This document shows positions 42,350 through 51,440 of a DNA stretch of 54,850 bases, in pieces (the first letter of the stretch is position 1; every line of letters begins with the position of its first letter). The stretch covers positions 1 through 54,850 of the forward strand of contig JAFGJK010000069.1 of the NCBI GenBank assembly GCA_016929135.1, in the 5' to 3' direction. A program made the position numbers and the translations under genes. The notes below the pieces were generated by a model. It did not search any database and was not told the origin of the DNA. It worked only from the letters and a program-made list of their open reading frames with translations. The DNA is from Spirochaetota bacterium. Lineage in GTDB: Bacteria; Spirochaetota; UBA4802; UBA5550.

Positions 42350-43108
42350 TCACACCGCACTGGACCCGCCGTCCACCATCAGGGTCTGACCCGTGATGAA
42401 ATCGGCCCCCTCCGAGGTCAGGAAGAGCACCGGATTGACCACGTCCATGGGATCGGCGATCCGTCCCAGGGGAATCCTGCTCACCACCGCCTTCTGGATC
42501 TCCTCATTGGACCAGAAGGGTTTGCTGAAGTCCGTCTTCACCATCGAGGGGGCCACCGCGTTCACCTGTATATTGAAGGGGGCCAACTCAGCCGCCAGCA
42601 CCTTGGTGAGCATCTCGACGCCGGCCTTCGCCACGCCGTAGATACCCATGGCGGGCGAGGCCCTGTGGCCGGCGATCGATGAAATGCTCACGATTTTCCC
42701 CCTCTTCTGGCCCTTCATCACCGCAGCCGCCTTCCGAGAACACAGGAACGTGCCGGTAAGGTTCGTTTCTATGATCTTCTGCCACAATGAGGGTTCCGTG
42801 TCGGCGACCGAGGGGGTCACCAGATTCATTCCTACGTTGTTTATCAGGATATCAATCCTTCCGAAGCGCTTCACCGTTTCATCGATGAATGCGCTGACGT
42901 CCTCTTCCTTTGCTATATGCGCCGTCATGGCAAGGAGACTGTCGCCAGCCCCGCCCAGCTGCGCCGCGGCCTGGTCGAGGCTCTCCCTCTTTCTCGCACA
43001 GAGAGCCACCTTCGCCCCCTCGGCCATGAGGGCTCTGGCCAGCTCGAGGCCGATCCCCCTGCTGCCGCCGGTGACAACCGCGACCTTGTCCTTCAAACCG
43101 TACTGCAT
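42350..43108 (-). CDS. Short-chain dehydrogenase/reductase (FabG-like)
   Basis: About 252 residues from the ATG at 43108, which has a GAGGTGAG site; a 15-codon upstream extension is less likely. The NAD(P) motif VTGGSRGIGLELA, the NNVG motif and the catalytic Ser, Tyr and Lys (ISSIAGH and YGVAK) are all present. C-terminal FITGQTLMVDGG is typical. It is probably a 3-ketoacyl or hydroxyacyl-CoA/ACP reductase; substrate not assigned. It is translationally close to the dehydratase activase (TGATATG), suggesting a joint role in hydroxyacyl-CoA metabolism. Confidence 0.9.
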   Translation of the reverse strand: MQYGLKDKVAVVTGGSRGIGLELARALMAEGAKVALCARKRESLDQAAAQLGGAGDSLLAMTAHIAKEEDVSAFIDETVKRFGRIDILINNVGMNLVTPSVADTEPSLWQKIIETNLTGTFLCSRKAAAVMKGQKRGKIVSISSIAGHRASPAMGIYGVAKAGVEMLTKVLAAELAPFNIQVNAVAPSMVKTDFSKPFWSNEEIQKAVVSRIPLGRIADPMDVVNPVLFLTSEGADFITGQTLMVDGGSSAV

Positions 43109-43400
43109 CCCGCTCACCTCTATCCTCCTGCGATTAATCGATGCTCCCCGCACAATTGTCCGGCCTGAGGCGACAGACCGCCCTCACCGTTACCCCACGG
43201 CACCGCCTCGTAATACTATCGTGTATTCATTGTATGCCGGTCATGCCAGCGGTACTGTTGACAGATTCCATGGTAATTCTACTACAGGCGTCTTTTCTGT
43301 CAACATGAATATCTCGTCAATGCCTTCAACCTGGTCGAAAATACTTGACAGAGGCGATGTGTGATAGACTCAATTACCCCATACTGGAGGATACCCTCGC

Positions 43401-44288
43401 GTGACATCGGGAAGAGTGAAAAAAACAGCCGGCTCTATCACCTACGGGTCCGGCGATGGATCTACCGACATTGCGGCACCGGCGCCGCACCAGGCGGCGC
43501 TGCCCCCGGACGAGGACATCGACGAAGAGGCGACGGCGCGCGGCGACATTCCCATGTCGCTGGTGGACCACCTGGAGGAGCTCAGACGGCGCTCGATCGT
43601 CTGCATCGTGGTCATACTTCTGCTGGCCGTGGCCGGCTTCGTGTTCTCCGACCAGTTGATCGCCTTCGTCACGGAGCCGATCACACGGCACGGACAGACG
43701 CTCAACATCTTCAAGCTCGCGGGGGGCGTCATCTTCCGCATCAAGATCGCGTTCCTGTCGGCCCTCCTGCTGAGCCTCCCCCTCCTCCTTTTTCAGATAT
43801 GGCGATTCGTGATGCCCGCGGTCTCCGTTCCCGCCAGGAGAATCTCCCGGGGTTCCACCGCGGTATCGGTGCTGCTGTTCTATGCCGGCATCGTCTTCGT
43901 CTTCAAGCTGCTCCTCCCCCTGGTGCTGGAGGTGCTGCTCGGCATGATCGGCAGCCAGTACGTCAGCACCATCGGTGCGGATGATTATTTGGGCTTCCTT
44001 CTCTTCCTGTGCATCGCCATGGGGCTTCTCTTCCAGTTTCCCATCGCGGTGATGCTCCTCACCAGGATCGGCATTGTGACCCCCTATCTTCTTAGATCGA
44101 AGCGCAAGTATTCATACATACTCCTCTGGATCGTCGCCGCGCTGATCACACCCCAGGACCTGTTATCGCAGGTCATCGTCGCCATACCCCTCATGTTGCT
44201 GTACGAATCGGCGATCATCATCTCAAGAATCGTCCTGATCCGTCAAAAGAAACGGGAACTGGCCGCAAAAACTCTTGACGCCCGCTGA
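43401..44288 (+). CDS. tatC: Twin-arginine translocase subunit TatC
   Basis: A 295-residue inner-membrane protein with six membrane helices. The conserved start MSLVDHLEELRRRSI (after a roughly 50-residue acidic and Ala/Pro-rich N-terminal extension) and the late IVAALITPQDLLSQV are diagnostic. The start is GTG at 43401, ten bases after GGAGG; an ATG at 43554 would give a normal-length TatC without the extension. It forms the signal-recognition part of the Tat system for folded proteins. TatA/B are not adjacent. It is 72 bp before pgk on the same strand. Confidence 0.93.
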   Translation: MTSGRVKKTAGSITYGSGDGSTDIAAPAPHQAALPPDEDIDEEATARGDIPMSLVDHLEELRRRSIVCIVVILLLAVAGFVFSDQLIAFVTEPITRHGQTLNIFKLAGGVIFRIKIAFLSALLLSLPLLLFQIWRFVMPAVSVPARRISRGSTAVSVLLFYAGIVFVFKLLLPLVLEVLLGMIGSQYVSTIGADDYLGFLLFLCIAMGLLFQFPIAVMLLTRIGIVTPYLLRSKRKYSYILLWIVAALITPQDLLSQVIVAIPLMLLYESAIIISRIVLIRQKKRELAAKTLDAR

Positions 44289-44360
44289 TATTTCCTGTAC
44301 CTGAAGGGTACGGCCATGCGCCTTCAGTCATGACTGAATCTTGTTGCGGGGTGTATCATT

Positions 44361-45545
44361 ATGGCAATCAAGTACCTTAAAGACCTCACGCTGAAGGGGA
44401 AACGGGTGATGATTCGTGCCGATTTCAACGTTCCGTACGACGGGGACATGAATATCACCGATGACACCAGGATCCGTGAAACGATCCCCACCATACAGTA
44501 CTGCGTCGAGCATCAGGCTGCGATCATCGTCGTCTCGCACCTGGGACGTCCCAAGGGTAAATACGTACCCGAGATGAGCCTGAAGCCCGTATCGAAGCGG
44601 CTTTCGGAGCTCATGAAGAGGGAAATCCTCTTTATCGAGGAGGAGGTGGGGGATGCCGCCGCGGCCGCCCTGAAGTCCCTGAAGCCGGGGGAGGTGGCGC
44701 TGATGGAAAATATCAGGTTCTGCGCCGGCGAGGAGAAAAACGACCCTGAGCTGGGGAAAGCGCTGGCTTCCCTGGCCGATGTATTCGTAAACGACGCATT
44801 CGCAGCGGCACACCGCGGCCATTCGTCGAACGACGCGATCACTCACTATGTCAAGGAATGCGCGGCAGGGTTTCTCCTGGAGAACGAGATTGAGTACTTC
44901 AAGAAGGCCATGGACAAACCGAAGCGGCCTCTCTGCGCGGTTATCGGCGGCGCCAAGGTATCGACAAAGATCGACGCGATGAAGAACATTCTGACCAAGG
45001 TGGACTATCTCCTTATCGGCGGGGGAATGGCCTTCACCTTCCTCAAGGCCAAGGGACTCCCGGTGGGAAAATCGCTCCTGGAGGAGGATCTGCTGGATAC
45101 CGCCAGGGAGATCATGGCAGAGGCCGAGCTGAAAAAGGTGAAGCTGCTCCTTCCCGTGGACACCGTGGCCGCGCAGGAGTTCGAAAACGACTCACCATCA
45201 AGCGTCGTGCCGGTAGACGAGCATCCCGAATCGATGATCGGCCTTGACATCGGCCCGGAAACAATAAAAATCTTTACACAGGCCATCACCGAGTGCAAGA
45301 CGGTGATCTGGAACGGTCCGCTGGGGGCATTCGAGATGCCGAACTTCGCCCGCGGCACCCTGGAGGTTGGCAGGGCCATCGCCGCATCGGGCGCCATGAG
45401 CATCATCGGGGGCGGTGACAGCGTCGCCGCGGTGAATCAGGCGGGCCTGGCAGACAAGATGTCCTATATCTCCACCGGCGGCGGCGCCTTCCTCGAGCTC
45501 CTGGAGGGGAAAAAGCTCCCCGCCATCGTCGCCCTGGACAAATAG
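44361..45545 (+). CDS. pgk: Phosphoglycerate kinase
   Basis: A 394-residue glycolytic enzyme making ATP from 1,3-bisphosphoglycerate. VMIRADFNVPYDG, SHLGRPKGK, LLIGGGMAFTFLKAKG and the terminal GGGDSVAAVNQAG...STGGGAFLELLEGK are all conserved substrate- and nucleotide-binding segments. Length is normal. It is convergent with the dikinase homologue, and a hairpin lies between their stops. Confidence 0.97.
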   Translation: MAIKYLKDLTLKGKRVMIRADFNVPYDGDMNITDDTRIRETIPTIQYCVEHQAAIIVVSHLGRPKGKYVPEMSLKPVSKRLSELMKREILFIEEEVGDAAAAALKSLKPGEVALMENIRFCAGEEKNDPELGKALASLADVFVNDAFAAAHRGHSSNDAITHYVKECAAGFLLENEIEYFKKAMDKPKRPLCAVIGGAKVSTKIDAMKNILTKVDYLLIGGGMAFTFLKAKGLPVGKSLLEEDLLDTAREIMAEAELKKVKLLLPVDTVAAQEFENDSPSSVVPVDEHPESMIGLDIGPETIKIFTQAITECKTVIWNGPLGAFEMPNFARGTLEVGRAIAASGAMSIIGGGDSVAAVNQAGLADKMSYISTGGGAFLELLEGKKLPAIVALDK

Positions 45546-45560
45546 ATATCAAGCCACCCG

Positions 45561-45596
45561 TTAAAAAAAAGAAGGGCTGCCATTCCGGCAGCCCTT
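45561..45596 (-). terminator. Terminator after the PPDK-like gene
   Basis: A perfect 10-bp stem (45572-45581 with 45587-45596, loop ATTCC). Read on the minus strand it is followed by a run of eight T (complement of 45563-45570), a strong intrinsic terminator for the dikinase unit. On the plus strand no T-run follows, so it serves pgk only weakly. Confidence 0.85.
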
Positions 45597-45621
45597 CCCG
45601 TTGTGCCATTATCCGTAACAG

Positions 45622-48228
45622 CTATTTTTTCTCCTCCTGGTCCCGCCTGATGTTGATCTGCGCGATTCCCAGCTTCGCCAGCGGGATCGAGTAAGGAGAA
45701 CAGGAAACGTAGTTGAGGCCCGCATCCATGCAGAACTCGATATTCTCCGGATTTGCGCCGTGCTCGCCGCAGAGTCCCAGCTTGATATCGGGCCTGGAGA
45801 GCTTGCCCCTCTGAGCCGCGGTGGCGATGAGCTCCTTTACCTCGTCCTGGAGATAGCTGAAGGGGTTGTACTTCATCAGATCGTAGAGCGAATAATCGGG
45901 GAGGAAGGAGTTGATGTCGTCCCTGGAGAGCCCGTAGGTGGTCTGCGTGAGATCGTTGGTGCCGAAGCTGAAGAACTCGGCATACTGCGCGATCTTGCCG
46001 GCACCCAGCGCAGCGGCGGGAAGCTCGATCATCGTGCCGACCTTGTACTCCAGGTCGTCGATGCCGTACTCCTCCACCACCTCGTTCTTGATGTCCCGGA
46101 TCCCCTTCACGGTCTTCCCTTCGATCTTCTTGCCGTTTTTCAGGAACTTGATCTCCTGCTCGCTCATGACGATGGGGATCATGATCTCCGGCTCCACATT
46201 CACCCCCTCCTTCTTGAGCATGCAGGCTGCCTCGAAGACCGCGCGGCACTGCATCTCGTAGATCTCCGGGTAGGTGACCGCGACACGGCATCCGCGATGT
46301 CCCAGCATCGGGTTCATCTCGGCCAGCTCCTCGCAGCGGGCCCTGATTTCCGCCGGCTTGATCCCCTTCGCACGGGACTGCATGTACTGGATAAACTCGC
46401 CCATGCTCTCCTCGTTCCTGGGAAGGAACTCGTGAAGCGGCGCATCCAGGAGGCGGATGGTCACCGGCAGGCCGGTCATGATCTTGAAGAGCTCGTAGAA
46501 GTCCGAACGCTGCATCGGCTGGATCGCCTTCAGGGCCTTCCTCCTCTCCTCTTCGGAATCCGCAATTATCACCTCGCGGAACTTCATGATCCTCTTCTCG
46601 TTGAAGAACATATGCTCGGTGCGGCAGAGCCCGATCCCCCTGGCGTTGAACTCCTTCGCCACGATGGCATCCTTGGGCTGGTCTCCGTTGCAGCGGGCAT
46701 CGAAGTCCGTGATGAACTGCTGCGCCAGCTCAAGGAACTCGTAGAGGCCGTTTCTCTTGAAGTCAGGCTCGATGAGGCCAACCTTGTCGAGATAGAGCGT
46801 CGGCGGTTCATAATAGGGGACGTTGATGGAGATGTAATCCCCCTCCTTCACCGTCTTTCCCGCCAGGGTGAAGGTGTTCCCCCTGATCTTCATCTCCGGC
46901 TGCACCATTGCCACCTTCCCGAGGCTCCGGGCGACTACCGGCGCGTGGGATGAGAAACCGCCCTCACTGGTGATGACGCCCCTGGCCACCTCGATGGCCT
47001 TTACGTCCTCCGCGTACGATGCGGGCATTACGAGAATCAGGTTGGTGTCCCCGCCCTTCATGATGGCCTTCTTGTGCTCCTCCAGCAGCTTCGGCGTGGA
47101 GAAGAATACACGGCCGATGGCGGCGCCGGTGGATCCGGAGATGCCCCCCTTGATGCTCTTGACGTTCTTTATGGTGCTCGGGTCGATCACCGGATGCAGC
47201 AGCTCGTTCAGCTGGCTCGGCTTGATGCTCATGACGGTGAATTCCGGCGACACCACCTTTCTCTTGGTGAGGTCCAGCAGGGTCTTGATCTGGGACTGGG
47301 TCGATTTCTCGTCCACCTCACGCTGCTCCACGAGCCAGAAGTTACTGTCCTCGATGGTGAACTTGATGTTCCTGATTTCCTTGAAGTTCTCCTCCACCTT
47401 GCTGGCGATGTCGGAAAACTGGTCGAAGTACTTCTTCTCTATCTTGTTTATGGGCTTCCCCTTCCCCTCGCCGAAATCGAACTCGTTCTGGAGGAAACTC
47501 CCCTGGATCTCGGAATCTCCCGATACGATGTTCCGGGTATAGTAGCTGCCGGCGTACGAGGCGGGGCCGAAGTTGCCGTACACCATCGCCTGCACCATAA
47601 TGGACAGGCTGTTGTCCACATCGATGTCGGAATCGCAGTATTTTACCGAGGCCCCCTTCAGTATCAGCCCCAGCTGATCGTAGACGTCGTCGCTGAAGGC
47701 GTCGCCGAAGTGCTTCTTGTAGGCTTCGATCGTCTTCATCACATCATCGATCGTCGCCTTCTTTCCGAGGTTCGCCTCCAGGGATTTGATCTCATCCTCC
47801 GAGGTACCGTGAATTTTTCTCGCGAAATTCCGCATCAGGAAGAGGTATTCACCGTACGCGAAGGCCTTTCCGGTGAACTGTCCGAAGCCCTCCACCGTCT
47901 TGTCGTTCATGCCGATGTTGTGGATCGAGGGAAAGTTCGGCACGTTCAGATCGGAGCTCAACACCACCTTCAGTAGGAGCGGCTTCGCGGAATCACCGTA
48001 TTTCTTCTTCGTCTCCTTCTCGATCTGGGCGATCTGCGTCTTCAGGTTCTCCTTCATGTTCACCTGCGGCAGCTTCTTCGTGAGCACCGAATCGATAATG
48101 AAACCCGGCACGATGGGCAGCCCCATCATCGCCAGCTCAACGGCCCTGCGCCCCCGGATTCCGAGACGATCCCTGACCTTGTCATCAACCTGCTTCAAGT
48201 TTTTGTTAAAATATATTATGTTGTCCAT
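45622..48228 (-). CDS. Pyruvate phosphate dikinase homologue with degenerate ATP site
   Basis: An 868-residue protein co-linear with pyruvate phosphate dikinase (874 residues in Clostridium symbiosum). The central domain keeps the phospho-histidine His428 (GGFSSHAPVVAR). The C-terminal PEP/pyruvate barrel is intact: Arg512, Arg536 (LCRTEHMFF), Glu735 (MIELPAAAL), Asn758 and Asp759 (SFGTNDLTQ) and the acid/base Cys843 (YVSCSPYSIP). The N-terminal ATP-grasp domain is changed: the residues equivalent to Lys22, Arg92, Asp321, Glu323 and Gln335 appear as Arg25, Val89, Asn287, Lys289 and Glu301. ATP use is therefore doubtful, while PEP-to-histidine transfer should work. A GGAG site precedes the ATG. 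It lies 21 bp after an HPr-like gene and ends in its own terminator. It could still be a divergent true dikinase. Confidence 0.85.
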   Translation of the reverse strand: MDNIIYFNKNLKQVDDKVRDRLGIRGRRAVELAMMGLPIVPGFIIDSVLTKKLPQVNMKENLKTQIAQIEKETKKKYGDSAKPLLLKVVLSSDLNVPNFPSIHNIGMNDKTVEGFGQFTGKAFAYGEYLFLMRNFARKIHGTSEDEIKSLEANLGKKATIDDVMKTIEAYKKHFGDAFSDDVYDQLGLILKGASVKYCDSDIDVDNSLSIMVQAMVYGNFGPASYAGSYYTRNIVSGDSEIQGSFLQNEFDFGEGKGKPINKIEKKYFDQFSDIASKVEENFKEIRNIKFTIEDSNFWLVEQREVDEKSTQSQIKTLLDLTKRKVVSPEFTVMSIKPSQLNELLHPVIDPSTIKNVKSIKGGISGSTGAAIGRVFFSTPKLLEEHKKAIMKGGDTNLILVMPASYAEDVKAIEVARGVITSEGGFSSHAPVVARSLGKVAMVQPEMKIRGNTFTLAGKTVKEGDYISINVPYYEPPTLYLDKVGLIEPDFKRNGLYEFLELAQQFITDFDARCNGDQPKDAIVAKEFNARGIGLCRTEHMFFNEKRIMKFREVIIADSEEERRKALKAIQPMQRSDFYELFKIMTGLPVTIRLLDAPLHEFLPRNEESMGEFIQYMQSRAKGIKPAEIRARCEELAEMNPMLGHRGCRVAVTYPEIYEMQCRAVFEAACMLKKEGVNVEPEIMIPIVMSEQEIKFLKNGKKIEGKTVKGIRDIKNEVVEEYGIDDLEYKVGTMIELPAAALGAGKIAQYAEFFSFGTNDLTQTTYGLSRDDINSFLPDYSLYDLMKYNPFSYLQDEVKELIATAAQRGKLSRPDIKLGLCGEHGANPENIEFCMDAGLNYVSCSPYSIPLAKLGIAQINIRRDQEEKK

Positions 48229-48249
48229 ACCGCATCTCCATGTTTATAA

Positions 48250-49179
48250 TTAGAACAGATTGAGCGTTCGTCCGACGCCTATCTTCAGAAACTGCTCGAA
48301 TCTGGGGCTCGCACCCTCATGCAGGTATTTCTGGAGTTTGGATACGCCCCGTATTTCCTCCCCCGCTACCTGAAAGAAGATCGAATCACCGTGCTTGACC
48401 TTTCCCCATTTGAAGAGGGCGTTGATGTCATTGATGAGCTCCCCCTCGAAGTAGATGTATACGTCGAGATCGGGAAATTTCACCTTGAAGCTCTCAACGA
48501 TCTTTTTCCAGGCCTCCACGTTCCCGTTGTGGAAAAGTTCGTTGGACACCTGAACCCCGTACTTCTGGGTCATTTTCTTTTTCCCCGTCGGCATCGCCGG
48601 AGCAGCGCCCGGCGCCGCATGTGCCGCCGGGGCCGGGGCAGCGGGAGCCTTGGGCACCACTGTCTGGTCGATGAATGCCTTGTTGCTGAATACGTCCTTG
48701 CCGGAGATCATCTCTTCGATCGTTTCGATGGCCTCTTTCTCTATCTTCTTACTGTCTTCCTTCAGGAATTTCGCGTAGACGACCACAAGCTGGTCGATCA
48801 TCAGCTCCCGCGCTCGCTCCCAGTGATTGATATTCTTCGGATTGATGAGCAGGATTTCGCCGCTGGGATTGAAATACACCAGTACGATATCCAGGGCTGT
48901 CCATTTTATCGTCTCTTCGACGATCTTGTTGAATTCAGAGAGGTTATTCGTCAGTGTATAGGAATCATAGCTGTAACCGAATTTATCCCTGATGATTGCG
49001 CCGACGATCGGCAGGATCTGATCGCTGTTTATGTCGCCGCTGTCCAGCGCCCCGTTTACCACATCCGCCAGATTGCGTTTGGATTCCACCTCGTCCACAG
49101 CGTCATTCACCGCGAAAAAGTGCCGCAGTGCCTTATTGAAGCTGCTTTTCGAAGCGAGTGCGAAATAGGTACTTTCCAT
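48250..49179 (-). CDS. Two-domain protein with C-terminal HPr-like domain
   Basis: About 309 residues from the ATG at 49179, preferred over a GTG three codons earlier because GGGTGAGG lies ten bases upstream. The N-terminal domain (about 1-170) is not recognised. An Ala/Pro linker (about 177-197) leads to a C-terminal 85-residue domain. Its order of elements matches HPr: strand KYGVQVSN, then LFHNGN with His217 at the position of HPr His15, a helix EAWKKIVESF, strands DVYIYFEGELI, helix ALFKWGK, strand GDSIFFQVAGEE and a last helix. The arginine two residues after the HPr histidine is absent (it reads HNGN), so phosphorylation at His217 is inference. It is 21 bp before the dikinase homologue, with its own upstream terminator separating it from cfpA. 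Confidence 0.65.
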   Translation of the reverse strand: MESTYFALASKSSFNKALRHFFAVNDAVDEVESKRNLADVVNGALDSGDINSDQILPIVGAIIRDKFGYSYDSYTLTNNLSEFNKIVEETIKWTALDIVLVYFNPSGEILLINPKNINHWERARELMIDQLVVVYAKFLKEDSKKIEKEAIETIEEMISGKDVFSNKAFIDQTVVPKAPAAPAPAAHAAPGAAPAMPTGKKKMTQKYGVQVSNELFHNGNVEAWKKIVESFKVKFPDLDVYIYFEGELINDINALFKWGKVKHGDSIFFQVAGEEIRGVSKLQKYLHEGASPRFEQFLKIGVGRTLNLF

Positions 49180-49266
49180 GGTATGCACACCTCACCCTTT
49201 TTTTATTATTCTCCTCATTGCGCAATAATTTGCAAGCATTTTGTCGCCTCCATTGCACCGCATGAG

Positions 49267-49298
49267 AAAAAAAGAGGATGCATAGCTGCATCCTCTTT
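49267..49298 (-). terminator. Intrinsic terminator of cfpA
   Basis: A perfect 12-bp stem (49271-49282 with 49287-49298, loop TAGC), read on the minus strand and continuing into a T-run (complement of A at 49267-49273). It lies 25 bp after the cfpA stop and separates it from the HPr-like/PPDK-like unit. Confidence 0.88.
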
Positions 49299-49322
49299 CC
49301 TGAGTTTCAATAAGCTCTTATT

Positions 49323-51269
49323 CTACAATTCTTTTAACCCCGAGCTCTTTTTCTTTGGCTTCGCCGAGGGGGAGAGGTTCACCGAACCCTTGACCTCTTC
49401 GCCGCCCGCAGTCTTGTACGCCGATTCGAATAGCCCTTCGGTCTCTTCCGTTTCGGAGAAGGATTGTTCGATGTCAGCCCTCATGGTCGACCGCCTTCTA
49501 CTGTAGGTTGCGAACGCCGCATCGGAGAATCCCTTCGATATGCCGTAGAGGAATTCGTTGAGCACGTTTGCCATGCTCTTCATCATGTACTGTTTCCTCT
49601 TGATGGTGGTCACATCGATATCGAGCACCAGTCCGGGCTGGATATGATGGGGATTCACCTTGTATGCGAAATCGTTGAACTTCTTCTCGAGGAAGGTGAT
49701 CCGCTCGTCAAGGATAACGCGCTCTACCGGGTTCTGGAATCCATGCATCCTGTCAAGAATGGCGCGGAGATATTTGAGCTTGTACTTGAGGTGCTTGCTC
49801 CTGTTCTCGTAGGTCCTGTTGTTCTGCTCGACGAAGGACCCCTCGTTGTACATCTCGCCGATCTCGTTCCACAGCGGCACGTTGGGATCGTTCTTCCTCT
49901 CCTCCACCGCCAGTCTCCACTTCTTGGACATCAGTCTCTTGTAGAGATCGTCGAAATCCTTCAGCGCGCGGAACCGCTTCTTGGACTCATAGTACGCATG
50001 CACGACATCCCACACCATCTTGATCTCTTCGGTGAAGGCGTTCATCTGCTTGTCGTACTCCTTCTTCTCTTCCCTCATCTGGTTCTGGTCGTAGAAGGCG
50101 AGCCTCATCTCATAGCGCTCATCCGGCAGCTGCGTCCTGTCAACTTCCTCGTACTCCTTGATGAGACAGATACGGGCGTTCTTCATGTTGTCGCACACCT
50201 GGTATCCCAGCTTACTGGTATCGAGGATGGAGGTGATGGAGTTGACCGCCGTGTTGTAACCCCTGTTCCTGATGTTCTCTTCGTCAATGATGAACTTGAT
50301 GTTTTCCCTCAGGTTCAGCGGATCGTACTCGTCGAGGTCGATCTCGGCCCGGAGACCCTCGATCCTGTCGAGGAATTTCTTGGCCAGGATGGTATAGCGC
50401 CTCGATTTCTCGTCTTCCTTCTCATCATCAGTGAAGTTCTCGATCCTCTTGATCTTCTCGAACATCTTCTCACTGGCGGAGAGCTCGCTCTTCCCCTGGT
50501 CGACCAGCTCGTCGTTGAACTGCTGCACCTGCCTGTCGATGAGATCCTGGATGTGCTTCTGGATGGCATCCTTCAGCAGGGTCTCGACAGTCACCTGATA
50601 ATGGTACATGGGGCTGATGAGCTCGCTCTCGAGGATGTTTATCGAAAGCTTCACGTCGTACACGTATTTCGGCCTCATCTCGTTGTCTTTGAAGACGCAC
50701 TTGAGGATGGCGTACGCGTTCTCGCCGCGGACCAGAGCGCCCACGTCAGATTTCTGGCGGAGCAGAGAGTTGGTCTCGGTTTCGAGGTCGTTCACACCCC
50801 TCTGGATGTGGCCCTGCAGGTGACCGTACATATTCACGATGGATTTTTCAATCTCACCGGTATGGAACTTGTCCGCGCCCCCCACCTTGTCGAGGATCTC
50901 GATGATCTCCTTCGGCGTGTAGCGAGCCAGGCCCTTGGACTCTTCCTTATCAACGAAGTCCCTGACCTTCTTGATGAACTCGTCTTCCATGGTCACCGTG
51001 TAGCGGTTGAACATGTTCACATAGGTCTGATTGATATAATTGTAGAGCTTCTCCTTCAGACCGCCCATGACGTCGAGCCGAGACAGCACGTCCTCAGGGA
51101 GCTTATTCATGATTTGATTCATTACCTTATCAACGCTTTCATCCAGGATTAATCTCGCCTCAGCGACCTTGTCCCTCCCCTCCTGGGCCAGCGATTCACG
51201 GGAACCGACGGCACTGGGAATGGTGGGGTGTACCTTGTTAGGGCTTTTTGGCAATTGACTTAATGACAT
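49323..51269 (-). CDS. cfpA: Cytoplasmic filament protein A (CfpA)
   Basis: A 648-residue, strongly charged, alpha-helical and coiled-coil-rich protein without signal peptide or membrane segment. The start MSLSQLPKSPNKVHPTIPSAVG and overall length fit the cytoplasmic filament protein of treponemes (about 678 residues), which forms ribbon-like filaments running along the cell below the membrane near the flagella. The assignment is from memory of that family. An AAGGAGG site precedes the ATG, and a strong promoter lies about 90 bp upstream. The C-terminal 45 residues are low-complexity, Lys/Ser-rich and probably disordered. It has its own terminator, so it is monocistronic. Confidence 0.75.
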   Translation of the reverse strand: MSLSQLPKSPNKVHPTIPSAVGSRESLAQEGRDKVAEARLILDESVDKVMNQIMNKLPEDVLSRLDVMGGLKEKLYNYINQTYVNMFNRYTVTMEDEFIKKVRDFVDKEESKGLARYTPKEIIEILDKVGGADKFHTGEIEKSIVNMYGHLQGHIQRGVNDLETETNSLLRQKSDVGALVRGENAYAILKCVFKDNEMRPKYVYDVKLSINILESELISPMYHYQVTVETLLKDAIQKHIQDLIDRQVQQFNDELVDQGKSELSASEKMFEKIKRIENFTDDEKEDEKSRRYTILAKKFLDRIEGLRAEIDLDEYDPLNLRENIKFIIDEENIRNRGYNTAVNSITSILDTSKLGYQVCDNMKNARICLIKEYEEVDRTQLPDERYEMRLAFYDQNQMREEKKEYDKQMNAFTEEIKMVWDVVHAYYESKKRFRALKDFDDLYKRLMSKKWRLAVEERKNDPNVPLWNEIGEMYNEGSFVEQNNRTYENRSKHLKYKLKYLRAILDRMHGFQNPVERVILDERITFLEKKFNDFAYKVNPHHIQPGLVLDIDVTTIKRKQYMMKSMANVLNEFLYGISKGFSDAAFATYSRRRSTMRADIEQSFSETEETEGLFESAYKTAGGEEVKGSVNLSPSAKPKKKSSGLKEL

Positions 51270-51360
51270 GAAGAAATCCTCCTTTTAAGTTCAAGAGACT
51301 CTACATTGAGTAAACGGAAATCGAATGTATGAAAAATGTAATTGATCAAAAATTTGGATT

Positions 51361-51389
51361 ACAATAGCAGTTCACCCCTCCACTGTCAA
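51361..51389 (-). promoter_or_regulatory. Near-consensus promoter of cfpA
   Basis: On the minus strand, TTGACA (51389-51384), a 17-base spacer and TATTGT (51366-51361) lie about 90 bp before the cfpA start codon. The expected high expression of a structural filament protein fits a strong promoter. Confidence 0.75.
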
Positions 51390-51440
51390 GATTTATTTAT
51401 AATATTTTTGATACCATGCCATATTTTCAATACGTCGGGA

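Noticed and set aside
45760..46953. A 397-codon plus-strand frame opposite the dikinase homologue
   Set aside because: Same reason: composition (Leu/Glu/Gly/Val-rich) and position show it is a shadow of the minus-strand gene.
49464..51152. A 562-codon plus-strand open frame opposite cfpA
   Set aside because: It is a mirror of the coding strand: hydrophobic, low-complexity sequence with no family features, no ribosome binding site and exact antisense to a well-supported gene. Long antisense frames are expected in GC-rich DNA.
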